Shown here one piece after another: positions 53,027 to 62,434 of a stretch of DNA of 64,000 nucleotides (position 1 is the first letter of the stretch; every line of letters begins with the position of its first letter). The position numbers and the translations under genes are program-made. Location: the NCBI RefSeq assembly GCF_001469895.1, contig NZ_LOPY01000008.1:1-64000 (forward strand). Direction: 5' to 3'. The notes beneath the pieces are model-generated. The model did not search any database and was not told where the DNA came from. It saw nothing but the letters and a program-made list of their open reading frames with translations. The DNA comes from Pseudoalteromonas sp. XI10 (lineage in GTDB: Bacteria > Pseudomonadota > Gammaproteobacteria > Enterobacterales > Alteromonadaceae).

Positions 53027-55885
53027 TTAGAATTTTAATGAAACGCTTGCGTGGAAGTAACGACCTAGAGTGTCGTAGTAACCAGCAACTGCGTTACCAT
53101 TTGTAGATAATGTACCGCCTACTAGTGGTGGCTCTTTATCTAATACGTTGTTCACACCAACAAGTACGCGAGTGTAATCATTGATAGTGAATGAACCTTT
53201 AAGGTCAAGGTAGCTTTGTGAACCAATGCCGTCTTGAACTAAAGTGTCAGAACCTGTGTAGTCATTAACTGCACTGAAGTAACGCCATTTAGCAGTAGCT
53301 TTCCACCAGCTACCTGTGTCGTAGCTTGCAGTTAGAACATGACGCCATTCTGGTTGTGGGAAACAGCCATTGTCTAGTGTATCAACACAGTCATACGGTT
53401 CACTTACACCTGGAATATCTTCATATTCTTTAGTCATCATGTAAGTACCGATTAGGCTTGTAGAAAGTGTACCACCGCCGATTTCCATGTCATAGTTAGC
53501 ACTTAAATCAACACCTTCAAAATGAATGTTACCTAAGTTAGTGTTTGTTGCTACAACTTGACCAGAACCAATCCATAAGCTGCCGCTACCAGGAGTACGT
53601 TCAATCTTATCACAGAATTGAGCATCGCCTGTTAGACCACACTGACGAACGATTAACTCTGGGTCAATTGCACCGATTGCATCTTCAAGGTCGATATCCC
53701 AGTAATCGATTGAGAAGTTAAAGCTCTCAAATGGGTTACCAACAACACCTAGAGTGATTGTATCTGCGATTTCAGGGCTTAGATCAGGGTTACCACCGAA
53801 GAAACCGTTATACTGATCTGCAGGGCTCTTACCTACGTTACCGTACTGAGACGCTGTAATACCTGTGTTAGCACAAGCTGCTTGGCTAAGTTCTGGAGTT
53901 GCAGTCGCACATGGATCTACACCTGCCCATAAACCTTGGCTTTGTTGAGCGAATAGCTCACCGTTGTTTGCAGAACGAACCGCACGGTTGTAGCTTGAAC
54001 GGATTTTCCAGTTCTCAGTTACGTCCCAGTTCATTGCTACTTTATAAGTAGGCTCTGAACCTGAAGTACTGTAATCAGACCAGCGATAACCTAAGTCAAT
54101 TAATAGACTTTCAACACCAGTGATACCTTCAACGATAGGAATACTTAACTCACCGAAGAATTCTGTTACATCGTACTCACCGTTAAGGCTCTTAGTAGGA
54201 CCACCTTGACCAAGTAATAGACCTTGTGCGTAAACTTCATCCGCTGTACGGCCAAATGTTTCTTCACGGTACTCAGCACCGAATACTGCAGCAAGTGGGT
54301 AATCTGAAGAAGGAAGACCAAATTCAAATTCACCTGTTACGAAGCCACTTACGATGAACTGTTCAGTAACACCGTTAAGAATCGCAGTACCAGTTAATGC
54401 GCCAGCTGATTCAGCAGAAACACCTTGGTATGTGAATACTTCGTAAGGGATACAGCCATCAGTTGCGGCACAGTCTTCACCATTTGCAGAAAGCGCAGTA
54501 CTGATACGTGGACCGAAGAAGTCATTTTCGTATGCAGAAGATGAAGAAGTTGAACCATATTGCATGAACGCTTCATATGACCAAAGGTCACTGATTTCAC
54601 CTTTACTACCTAGTACTAAGCGGAATGAGCTGTGCTCAAGTTGGTTAACACGTGGGCCACCTTCAACGTTACGCTTACCAATGTAAGTAGCAAATTGGTC
54701 ACCAGAAGTTAGACCGAAACGGTCAGTTAGGTTTTGACGCTGTGCATCTGTAAGAAGAGGGCTATCGTAATCGATTACGTAGTTTTCATTAAAGAACGTA
54801 CCCGATTCTGCGATTTGTGCAGAAGTACGGTCACGCATGAACATAGCTTCAATGAATGGGTGGAAGTTATCGTTTACTTCATAGTTAGCGAATAAGCCCA
54901 TTGTGTGGCGCTCATCCGGACGCATAAAGTGGTTTACTGGTGCGTAGTTATAAACGTTACCGCTTGAAGGAATGAAGCTACTATCAGAACCAAGTGTCCA
55001 GTAATCGTAGTCATCCCAATCAAATGCACCTGTGTCAGTTACACCTGAGATATAGAAGTTAGGAACTACCGCGTTACCAGAACCACCACACGCTGTACCT
55101 GCAGCATTAAGAGCACATGAAGAGTAATCACGTGCGCCTTGGCGTAATTCGTTTTGTTTGTTGTAAGTGAAATAACCTACAGCGTGACCTTTACCGCTAT
55201 CGAATGAACCACCTAAAGTAGCAGAGAAATCAAACGATGAACCGTCAAAGCCTGAGCTTCCATCAGGGTAATCAAAATCACGGTCATCCATTAAACCTTG
55301 GATATACTCGTTGTCGTTATCGTGTTGATAAGCTGTTGAACCAAGGTTTACTTCGAAACCTTCGAACTGATCGTCCATCACGAAGTTTACAACACCCGCT
55401 ACCGCGTCAGCACCGTAAGTTGATGAACCACCACCTGTCATAACGTCAACGCGTTTGATAAGTGCAGCTGGAATTTGGTTAATATCAGCAGACTGGCTGT
55501 AGATACCACCAGCTTGCATACGACGGCCGTTGATAAGTACTAGAGTACGCTGTGAACCCATACCACGTAAATCAAGAGTAGCAGTACCAGAAGCACCATT
55601 TGATTGGAATGCAGTGCTTGAAGCTTCTAGTTGAGGCAAGCTGTTCATCATGTCTTCAACACGAGTGAAACCAGCTACTTCGATTTCTTCAGCTGTTGTA
55701 ACTTGTACTGGGCTTGCAGTTTCGATATCAGTACGTTTGATACGTGAACCTGTAACTTCAATACGTTCAACTTTTTCTACTGCTTCTTCTTCAGCAGCAT
55801 AAGAGTTTACAGAAAACGCAGCTGTTGAAGCTGTACCAAAAGCAAGCGCTAAGCGAACTGCTTTTGAAACTTTATTATTTAACAT
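53027..55885 (-). CDS. TonB-dependent outer-membrane receptor 3
   Basis: A 952-aa receptor, the longest of the three, with the shared start MLNNKVSKAVRLALAFG and signal-peptide end NSYAAEEE, then EKVERIEVTGSRIKR. The plug (about 55-190) includes TLDLRGMGSQRTLVLINGR and KRVDVMTGGGSSTYGADAV. The barrel carries several inserted loops with paired cysteines (for example CALNAAGTACGG and CAATDGCIPYE). The C-terminus is HASVSLKF. The gene lies upstream of the TPR-sulfotransferase on the same strand. Substrate unknown. Confidence 0.92.
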   Translation of the reverse strand: MLNNKVSKAVRLALAFGTASTAAFSVNSYAAEEEAVEKVERIEVTGSRIKRTDIETASPVQVTTAEEIEVAGFTRVEDMMNSLPQLEASSTAFQSNGASGTATLDLRGMGSQRTLVLINGRRMQAGGIYSQSADINQIPAALIKRVDVMTGGGSSTYGADAVAGVVNFVMDDQFEGFEVNLGSTAYQHDNDNEYIQGLMDDRDFDYPDGSSGFDGSSFDFSATLGGSFDSGKGHAVGYFTYNKQNELRQGARDYSSCALNAAGTACGGSGNAVVPNFYISGVTDTGAFDWDDYDYWTLGSDSSFIPSSGNVYNYAPVNHFMRPDERHTMGLFANYEVNDNFHPFIEAMFMRDRTSAQIAESGTFFNENYVIDYDSPLLTDAQRQNLTDRFGLTSGDQFATYIGKRNVEGGPRVNQLEHSSFRLVLGSKGEISDLWSYEAFMQYGSTSSSSAYENDFFGPRISTALSANGEDCAATDGCIPYEVFTYQGVSAESAGALTGTAILNGVTEQFIVSGFVTGEFEFGLPSSDYPLAAVFGAEYREETFGRTADEVYAQGLLLGQGGPTKSLNGEYDVTEFFGELSIPIVEGITGVESLLIDLGYRWSDYSTSGSEPTYKVAMNWDVTENWKIRSSYNRAVRSANNGELFAQQSQGLWAGVDPCATATPELSQAACANTGITASQYGNVGKSPADQYNGFFGGNPDLSPEIADTITLGVVGNPFESFNFSIDYWDIDLEDAIGAIDPELIVRQCGLTGDAQFCDKIERTPGSGSLWIGSGQVVATNTNLGNIHFEGVDLSANYDMEIGGGTLSTSLIGTYMMTKEYEDIPGVSEPYDCVDTLDNGCFPQPEWRHVLTASYDTGSWWKATAKWRYFSAVNDYTGSDTLVQDGIGSQSYLDLKGSFTINDYTRVLVGVNNVLDKEPPLVGGTLSTNGNAVAGYYDTLGRYFHASVSLKF

Positions 55886-55900
55886 TTGATTCTCCCTGGA

Positions 55901-55914
55901 CCACTATATTGTGG
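55901..55914 (-). promoter_or_regulatory. Hairpin next to the receptor 3 ribosome-binding site
   Basis: Stem CCAC / GTGG with a 6-nt loop, 15 nt before the ATG on the minus strand, matching in position (not sequence) the hairpins of receptors 1 and 2. Short stem, so the evidence is mainly comparative. Confidence 0.45.
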
Positions 55915-55931
55915 CTATATTTAGCATAAGC

Positions 55932-55982
55932 TTGTTTATTATTTGTATCGCATCAGGACTGCGACAAACAAATAATAAACAA
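55932..55982 (-). promoter_or_regulatory. 51-nt inverted repeat upstream of receptor 3
   Basis: Perfect 15-bp arms TTGTTTATTATTTGT (55932-55946) and ACAAATAATAAACAA (55968-55982) enclose a second hairpin, TCGCA / TGCGA with a 7-nt loop (55948-55964). It begins 46 nt upstream of the receptor ATG. It could be an operator, a 5'-UTR structure or a remnant of a repeat element. Confidence 0.75.
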
Positions 55983-56140
55983 ATAAAACAAAATATCCAG
56001 CCCTTTATTTACAATTTTTTAATGAAGCAGCAAAAAGTTTACGTTTTCTTGTTTTATGGACAAAAAACACACAAATAAGCGTTTAAACTGAGCTTACCGA
56101 TCATTCATCGCAACAAAGAGTCAAAAAAATGTTAATTTTT

Positions 56141-58489
56141 CTAAAAAAGCTGTATCTGACGGTCACTTAGTGACGAAACTTTAGTACCCAAATCAACAAC
56201 AATCATTTCAGCTATTGGCAACAATTGTTTGTTAACATAAATGCCATAATCGTAATTATGGTGACCTGTGTAGTACTCAGCGCCGTTAGGGGTGTAAACA
56301 TATTTAATTATTTGTCCACGCTGAAATGCAAGATGAGGATTGTCAGCTAAGTACTGTTTCGCTGCTTTAACGTGGGGAGGGATGTTTTTTTGGTAATCGG
56401 TTAAATGCTGACCCAGGCGTTTGCGATAGATTAACTTAGCGTCAAACTCACCTGCATATAATTTTTTAACATACGTATCAAAGGCTTGAAAAATTAATTC
56501 TTGGCTATAATTTTCAGCAAATAATATCTCAAATAATTCTGTTTGAAACTCATGAGCAAGTTCTGTCCAATCACTCCTTACGGTTTCCATACCTTTAAAA
56601 ACTAATTTTGAAGCACCATTTTTTTCGACTTTTCCTACATAACGCTTTTTTGAACCCATTGTTTTGCCTCTAATAGTGGGCATAAAAAATGGGCTATAGT
56701 GAGTTTCGTACTCAATTTCTAAAAAGCTGTCTATTTTATAGTCTTTCTGCAAAACCTGCTGCCAGCGTTTGTTAATTTTCTCCGCCAGTTTCGTACCGAT
56801 TTCATTACAGTTTAGTGAATTTAGATCATCATCAAGCTTAACAAAGGTCGAATCTGTATCACCATAAATGACGTTATAGCCCCACTCTTCTATCCAGTGC
56901 TTGGTTGTTTGCATTATTTCATGGCCACGCAAAGTGATTGAACTCGACAATCTCGGGTCATAAAAGCGACAACCTTTAGAGCCAAGTACACCATATAAGC
57001 TATTCATGATGATTTTAATTGCCTGCGAGAGCATAGGTTGGTTTTTATCTTTGGCCATTTGCCTTGTAGCTGCAAGTTCACGAATAAGCTCAGGCAGATG
57101 GTGCTCAGTACGTGAAAACTGTGCTTGATTAAAACCTTCGATTGCGTCATCTGGCTTTTTTAACCCTTCAACTAGACCAAGAGGGTCTATACAAAATGTA
57201 CGCATTATTGATGGATAGAGGCTTTTGTAATCAAGCACCAGGATATTCTTGTAAAGACCTGGCTGCGATGACATGACATAACCACCTGGGCTGTCAAAAC
57301 TTAACCCATGATCGCCTAAATTAGGGGCTATATAGCCACTTCTATGCAATAGCGGTAGATAAAGATTAGTAAAGGCCGCTACTGAGCCGCCCATTCGTTC
57401 TAATTCAAGTCCGGTGAGTTGGCTTCTTACAACTGCAAAATCGAGTAACTTTAATTTCTCAAAAATCCGCAAAACTAAAATACAGTCTTGCCTGTTGTAA
57501 TTAGCAAGAGACAGCTTGTCTTCATTAAACTGGCGAATAATTTCTTCAAGACGATTATCTGTGCTGATCAGCTTCTCTTCACCAAGTTCGATACTCGCTA
57601 CATTGGCAAGACTGAAACTGTCGTAGTGATAAGTGGCATTTTTTAAGGTATCAATACCATCAATAACTACGCGACCAGGCATTGTTATGCGAGTAATGTT
57701 TCCCGAGCGCACGCGCATTATTTCTTTGTTGCGACCAAGCTTTAGAGATATACCTAACGCCTCAGCTCTTGCGTGAAGCACACTGAAGTCAAATTCAATA
57801 ACATTCCAACCAATCAGTACATCAGGATCAATTCGCTGAATTTCATTTTCAAACTGAGTAAGCAGATCTATTTCATCTTCACACCAATTGATTTGATAAT
57901 CTAGATGAGTCGTTGGCTCTGGGCGACCTATCATTAAGACTTTATCAATGCCTTTTCCGACTAATCCAATAGAAAATAGTACGCCTTCGCCATTACACTC
58001 AATATCAATAGAAACATGTTTGAAAAAAGGCCTAAATTCATTGTTTGGTTTTAATTTAGCGTTCTTTAACAGTCGAAAACCGCTTCGTATTTGTATTTCA
58101 CCTTTTACCCATACTGAGCCTTTAATGAAACGCTCCATCAAAAATCTGTCAATTGGCCTAACATCATCTTCAAAAGTAACTAGTTGTGAACTTTTTAAAA
58201 CCTTAATGGCGCTGTAGTAATCTTTTAACGATTTAAAATAACAACATATCACCGACTGATTTTGGAAGTTTTTTAGTTTGGCATCAGCAAAACGAGCATG
58301 AATGTTTTGATTTTGTAATAGTCGCTTAGCAGCAGTTACTTGGTTTTCAGGAATGAAAAATACCACCTCTTGGTGCTCAACCTGTACTTTTAAAGGGCCG
58401 TTTTCACTCCAGAGCCAAAACACAAAACTAACCCCTGATGAGCTATCAAACGCTTCTTTAGAAAGGATAAAACCTGTATCTGTAACCAT
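56141..58489 (-). CDS. polB: DNA polymerase II
   Basis: A 782-aa family B polymerase with the length of E. coli Pol II (783 aa). The N-terminal half has the proofreading exonuclease motif I DIE (IDIECNGEG, D162/E164) and motif II (IGWNVIEFDF). The polymerase motifs are DYKSLYPSIM (motif A), the NSLYG block (motif B) and YGDTDST (motif C), followed by a KKRY block. Pol II works in replication restart and in bypass of some lesions and is SOS-regulated in E. coli. It stands alone on the minus strand between receptor 3 and the second sulfotransferase gene. Confidence 0.96.
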   Translation of the reverse strand: MVTDTGFILSKEAFDSSSGVSFVFWLWSENGPLKVQVEHQEVVFFIPENQVTAAKRLLQNQNIHARFADAKLKNFQNQSVICCYFKSLKDYYSAIKVLKSSQLVTFEDDVRPIDRFLMERFIKGSVWVKGEIQIRSGFRLLKNAKLKPNNEFRPFFKHVSIDIECNGEGVLFSIGLVGKGIDKVLMIGRPEPTTHLDYQINWCEDEIDLLTQFENEIQRIDPDVLIGWNVIEFDFSVLHARAEALGISLKLGRNKEIMRVRSGNITRITMPGRVVIDGIDTLKNATYHYDSFSLANVASIELGEEKLISTDNRLEEIIRQFNEDKLSLANYNRQDCILVLRIFEKLKLLDFAVVRSQLTGLELERMGGSVAAFTNLYLPLLHRSGYIAPNLGDHGLSFDSPGGYVMSSQPGLYKNILVLDYKSLYPSIMRTFCIDPLGLVEGLKKPDDAIEGFNQAQFSRTEHHLPELIRELAATRQMAKDKNQPMLSQAIKIIMNSLYGVLGSKGCRFYDPRLSSSITLRGHEIMQTTKHWIEEWGYNVIYGDTDSTFVKLDDDLNSLNCNEIGTKLAEKINKRWQQVLQKDYKIDSFLEIEYETHYSPFFMPTIRGKTMGSKKRYVGKVEKNGASKLVFKGMETVRSDWTELAHEFQTELFEILFAENYSQELIFQAFDTYVKKLYAGEFDAKLIYRKRLGQHLTDYQKNIPPHVKAAKQYLADNPHLAFQRGQIIKYVYTPNGAEYYTGHHNYDYGIYVNKQLLPIAEMIVVDLGTKVSSLSDRQIQLF

Positions 58490-58557
58490 TTACTTCAAAT
58501 ATCTATTACGGAAGGGGTATAGTACACCCTAACTACATAAAATTATAAGAGCCAATT

Positions 58558-60273
58558 ATGAGCCCAATTGATGCGATTAATAACGCAAAGACACTCGTTG
58601 CTACAGAACCACATAAAGCTAAAGTTATGTTGTTAGAGGTACTCAATGAAAATCCAGAATATCACGATGGCTGGGCTTTACTTGCTAATATTCACAAACT
58701 ACTGCAAGAGCATGAACAACAGCAAAGTGCACTCAAACAATATGAAATGATTTATTGGTTTAATAAACAATTAGACACGGCTAAACAACAATTAACCAAC
58801 CAAAACCCTCTGCAAGCGCAGCAAACCATTCAGCAATTATTAAAATTAGTTCCAAATGAATATAGAGCACTCGAAACGCTGGCTGAGATCGCATTTAAAG
58901 TGGGTGATAGCAAAGCTTACTTTGCAATATCAAAACATAACCTTGAGAACAACTCGCAAAGACAAACTGTTAAAGAAAGCTACTGTAAAGCCCTACTCAA
59001 TACCAAGCAATTTGATGAGTTAATCTCTTTTTACCACTCGTCGATATCTTCACCGACATTATACATTGAGAGCCTATTAGCGATCGCTCATGTAAAATTA
59101 ATGCAATTTGATGAAGCTACAACCATCTATAACAAGTTACTTGATGCAAACTATTACGCAGCCCAATGCCACCTTCGCCTCGGCAACATTGAAAAAATAA
59201 AAGGTAATACTGGGCTTGCAATTGATCACTACAAGCGAGCACTGCAAATAGATAAAAAACTTGGTGAGGCTTACTGGAATTTAGCAAACTTAAAGACCTA
59301 CATTTTTGACAGTAAGGATGTAGACTTTCTAAAACAGCTCACGCAAGCTGCTAAGCCAAACCTTAATAGTGCTCAATTCTATTTTGCGCTCGCAAAGGCA
59401 TATGAACAACAAGGTAACTTCAGCTTATCATTTGCGATGTTAGAAAAAGCGAACAGTATTCAAAAGTCACTAACGCCCTACAAGCCTAGTAATTTCACTT
59501 CTCGTTGCACGCAACATTTAACTCAGAAGCCAATGGCTCATAATGCATTTGATGAGTCGTTACAGCTGATTTTTATCGTCAGTCTACCTCGCAGTGGCTC
59601 TACCTTAGTTGAGCAAATTTTAGCAAGCCACCCTGATGTTGATGCAAGTTATGAATTAACAGAAATTAACGCAATTGCGCGAGAGCTTGAGAGTAAAAAA
59701 CTCTCAGATGTACCTTATGGCCTTGATAAACTTTCAGAACAAGATAAGGCTCATTATGCCGCAAGGTATTTAAATTTTATTGCTCCACTACGCGGAAAAA
59801 ATAAGGTCTTTATCGACAAACAACCCGCAAATTTTCACCATATCGCATTAATAAAAACTCTATTTCCAAACGCTAAAATTCTCGAAGTAACAAGAGATAA
59901 AGCTGCAACAGCATGGAGTTTATACAAGCATTCTTTTTCTGAGGGCCACGCCTATAGCTACGATTTCAAATCGCTTGCACAATATATAAATGATTACGCA
60001 GATTTAATGTCGCACTGGCATGCTCTTTATCCAGATGAAATCTTCAACGTTGACTATCAAAGCCTTGTTAATGATTTTTCCAATACAGTTTCTGAGTTGC
60101 TTGATTATTGTAGTTTAGAAATGCATGAAAGCTGCATGAGCTTTTATACTCATCAGCGTCCGATAATGACACCAAGCTCAGAGCAAGTAAGACAACCGAT
60201 TTACAAAGATGCTCTAACGCAATGGACAAATTATAAAGTTCATTTGGAGCCCCTACTCAAGCTAATAAAATAA
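58558..60273 (+). CDS. TPR-containing sulfotransferase, copy 2
   Basis: A 571-aa protein with TPR units in residues about 5-300 (GLAIDHYKRALQIDKKLGEAYW is typical) and a C-terminal sulfotransferase domain whose PAPS loop is VSLPRSGSTLVEQIL (341 and following), then DKQPANFHHIALIKTLFPNA. It has the same architecture as copy 1 but only modest similarity in the TPR part, so the two probably act on different partners. No signal peptide is seen. It is divergent from polB and its stop is 85 nt before dinG. Confidence 0.87.
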   Translation: MSPIDAINNAKTLVATEPHKAKVMLLEVLNENPEYHDGWALLANIHKLLQEHEQQQSALKQYEMIYWFNKQLDTAKQQLTNQNPLQAQQTIQQLLKLVPNEYRALETLAEIAFKVGDSKAYFAISKHNLENNSQRQTVKESYCKALLNTKQFDELISFYHSSISSPTLYIESLLAIAHVKLMQFDEATTIYNKLLDANYYAAQCHLRLGNIEKIKGNTGLAIDHYKRALQIDKKLGEAYWNLANLKTYIFDSKDVDFLKQLTQAAKPNLNSAQFYFALAKAYEQQGNFSLSFAMLEKANSIQKSLTPYKPSNFTSRCTQHLTQKPMAHNAFDESLQLIFIVSLPRSGSTLVEQILASHPDVDASYELTEINAIARELESKKLSDVPYGLDKLSEQDKAHYAARYLNFIAPLRGKNKVFIDKQPANFHHIALIKTLFPNAKILEVTRDKAATAWSLYKHSFSEGHAYSYDFKSLAQYINDYADLMSHWHALYPDEIFNVDYQSLVNDFSNTVSELLDYCSLEMHESCMSFYTHQRPIMTPSSEQVRQPIYKDALTQWTNYKVHLEPLLKLIK

Positions 60274-60358
60274 TAATCAAACAAGTCGCTTGTAGTTGCC
60301 CAGTTAAATCTCTAAAATTCATTACTGTAATTATATACATACTTTAGGTTTTCTGGGC

Positions 60359-62434
60359 ATGCTTTCTGACTCTTTAAAAAAAACAATTCGGCAAATTCAT
60401 AAGCATGTTGCTGATAACCTCACCGATTACCGCCCTAGAAGCAGTCAAAACTACTTAGTTGCCGAGATAGCAAAAACGCTGGCTGGCGAATATCACAAGA
60501 GCCAACGAATTTGTGTTATTGAAGCAGGCACCGGGACCGGAAAATCGTTAGCGTATTGTTTAGGGGCATTGCCCTTAGCGATGGCCAAGAAAAAGAAATT
60601 AGTGATTTCGACGGCAACCGTTGCCCTACAAGAGCAGTTAATTAGTAAGGAGCTGCCTTTTTTTAAAGAGCACTCTGGTCTAGACATCAAGTTTGATTTA
60701 GTGAAAGGTCGACAGCGCTATATCTGTGCACAAAAACTCAGTGCTGCTGTAAATGGCGACAGTCAAACGCAAATGGAGTTTATGCCGACCCTGTCATCGC
60801 CGCTATCTGATATGGAAACCAAATGCTTAAAGCAACTTTATGATGCTTATTCAAAAAAGCAATGGCAAGGTGACCGCGATAGCTGGGCTGATACCATCCC
60901 TGATAAAGTGTGGAATTTAATTGCCTGTGATAAGCATTCATGCCAACGACAAATGCGTGCTCACCAGCTATGCCCTTTTCATATGGCGCGTCAGCGTCTG
61001 ATGCAAATGGATGTGCTAGTGATCAACCATTCTCTATTATTGGCTGATCTTGATTTGGGTGGCGGTAAAATTCTACCTGAGCCTGACGATACAATTTATG
61101 TGATTGATGAAGCACACCATTTAGCGCATATCACCCGCGATTTTTCTTCTGCTGCAGCAACCATTAAAGGCACCATAGACTGGCTCGACAAACTGGTAAA
61201 ATTTGCAGGTAAAATGGCCAATGTGCTCGTAGGTCAAAAAGCAATTGGGCAAAATTTTAAGCTCAGTGACAGTATCAATGATGCCGGCAAAAACTTAAAA
61301 GTGGTGCGTGATATTCTTGATAACGCAGACTTTAACTATAACAGTGATGACACCTATCGTTTTGAGCACGGTGAAATCCCAGCATCTTTACATACCAAAG
61401 CAAAAGATATTAGCGATGCCACCCTTGATGCCCTAAGAGCACTCAACAAGATGCACGATACCCTAGTGCAAGACGTAAGTGATGGCGATATAAAACCTTA
61501 TGTGGCCGATCCAATCTTGGCTGAAAGTGGTCAGTACATTAATCGTCTAGAGTTATTAAACAAGCTGTGGTTTAGTTACGCCACAAAAGGCGAAGGTATT
61601 CCCCATGCGCGATGGATCAAACGCTTAGAATATAAGAACCATCACGACCACTTACTCAGTGATTGCCCTATTGAAGTTGGCTATTACCTAAAAGATAAAT
61701 TATGGAATCAATGTGCGGGTGCCGTACTTTGTTCAGCCACCTTAACTGCATTGGGTTCATTTGATCACTTTGCCTATGAATGCGGTCTTGCCAAAGAAGA
61801 AGGCGTAAAATACATAAAAGTCCCTTCTCCGTTTGATTACCCAAAACAAGCGACGCTACATATCCCTGCCAGCCATATTGAGCCGACCGATAAAGCGTTT
61901 AGCGACCACTTGGCTGAGCAATTACCTAAGTTCCTTGATGATAAAAAAGCAAATTTAGTGTTGTTTGCCTCTTACTGGCAGATGGATCATGTTGTTAAAG
62001 CGCTTCGTAGCAAAGGAATTGAGGTCTTAGTGCAAGGTGAAATGTCTCGTGAAGCTCTGCTTAAAAAGCATAAAGCTAATATAGATTTAGGCCGTGCTAG
62101 CTATTTATTTGGCACTCAAAGTTTATCTGAGGGTCTTGATTTACCAGGTAAGTACCTAGAAAACCTGGTAATTACAAAAATTCCATTTGCGGTGCCTACC
62201 TCACCAATAGAAGAAGCTCAGGCTGAGTTTGTGCAAAGTAAAGGTGGCAACCCGTTTCTTTCGATAACCGTACCTGATGCGGCAAAGAAATTAGTACAAA
62301 GCTGTGGTAGACTGCTGCGCAAAGAAAATGATCAGGGTCGCATTACTATCCTTGATCGCCGTTTAGTGACCAAGCGATATGGCAAAGCCATGCTCGATAC
62401 CTTGCCACCTTTTAAAAGACAAATTGATTATTAA
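60359..62434 (+). CDS. dinG: ATP-dependent DNA helicase DinG
   Basis: A 691-aa XPD-like SF2 helicase. Walker A is EAGTGTGKS (55-63), the DEAH box is in VIDEAHHLAH, and the C-terminal motifs are LFGTQSLSEGLDLPGK and SCGRLLRKENDQGR. Cysteines in GRQRYICAQKL and CDKHSCQRQMRAHQLC match the iron-sulfur cluster of DinG. In E. coli DinG is SOS-induced and unwinds R-loops and other structures. The stop codon overlaps the start of the following gene (TAATG), so the genes are coupled. Confidence 0.94.
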   Translation: MLSDSLKKTIRQIHKHVADNLTDYRPRSSQNYLVAEIAKTLAGEYHKSQRICVIEAGTGTGKSLAYCLGALPLAMAKKKKLVISTATVALQEQLISKELPFFKEHSGLDIKFDLVKGRQRYICAQKLSAAVNGDSQTQMEFMPTLSSPLSDMETKCLKQLYDAYSKKQWQGDRDSWADTIPDKVWNLIACDKHSCQRQMRAHQLCPFHMARQRLMQMDVLVINHSLLLADLDLGGGKILPEPDDTIYVIDEAHHLAHITRDFSSAAATIKGTIDWLDKLVKFAGKMANVLVGQKAIGQNFKLSDSINDAGKNLKVVRDILDNADFNYNSDDTYRFEHGEIPASLHTKAKDISDATLDALRALNKMHDTLVQDVSDGDIKPYVADPILAESGQYINRLELLNKLWFSYATKGEGIPHARWIKRLEYKNHHDHLLSDCPIEVGYYLKDKLWNQCAGAVLCSATLTALGSFDHFAYECGLAKEEGVKYIKVPSPFDYPKQATLHIPASHIEPTDKAFSDHLAEQLPKFLDDKKANLVLFASYWQMDHVVKALRSKGIEVLVQGEMSREALLKKHKANIDLGRASYLFGTQSLSEGLDLPGKYLENLVITKIPFAVPTSPIEEAQAEFVQSKGGNPFLSITVPDAAKKLVQSCGRLLRKENDQGRITILDRRLVTKRYGKAMLDTLPPFKRQIDY

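Noticed and set aside
38718..55885. Assigning a substrate (siderophore, B12, sugar or peptide) to the three TonB receptors
   Set aside because: No plug or barrel motif that I can recognise distinguishes the substrate, and neighbouring genes give only an indirect hint of peptides.
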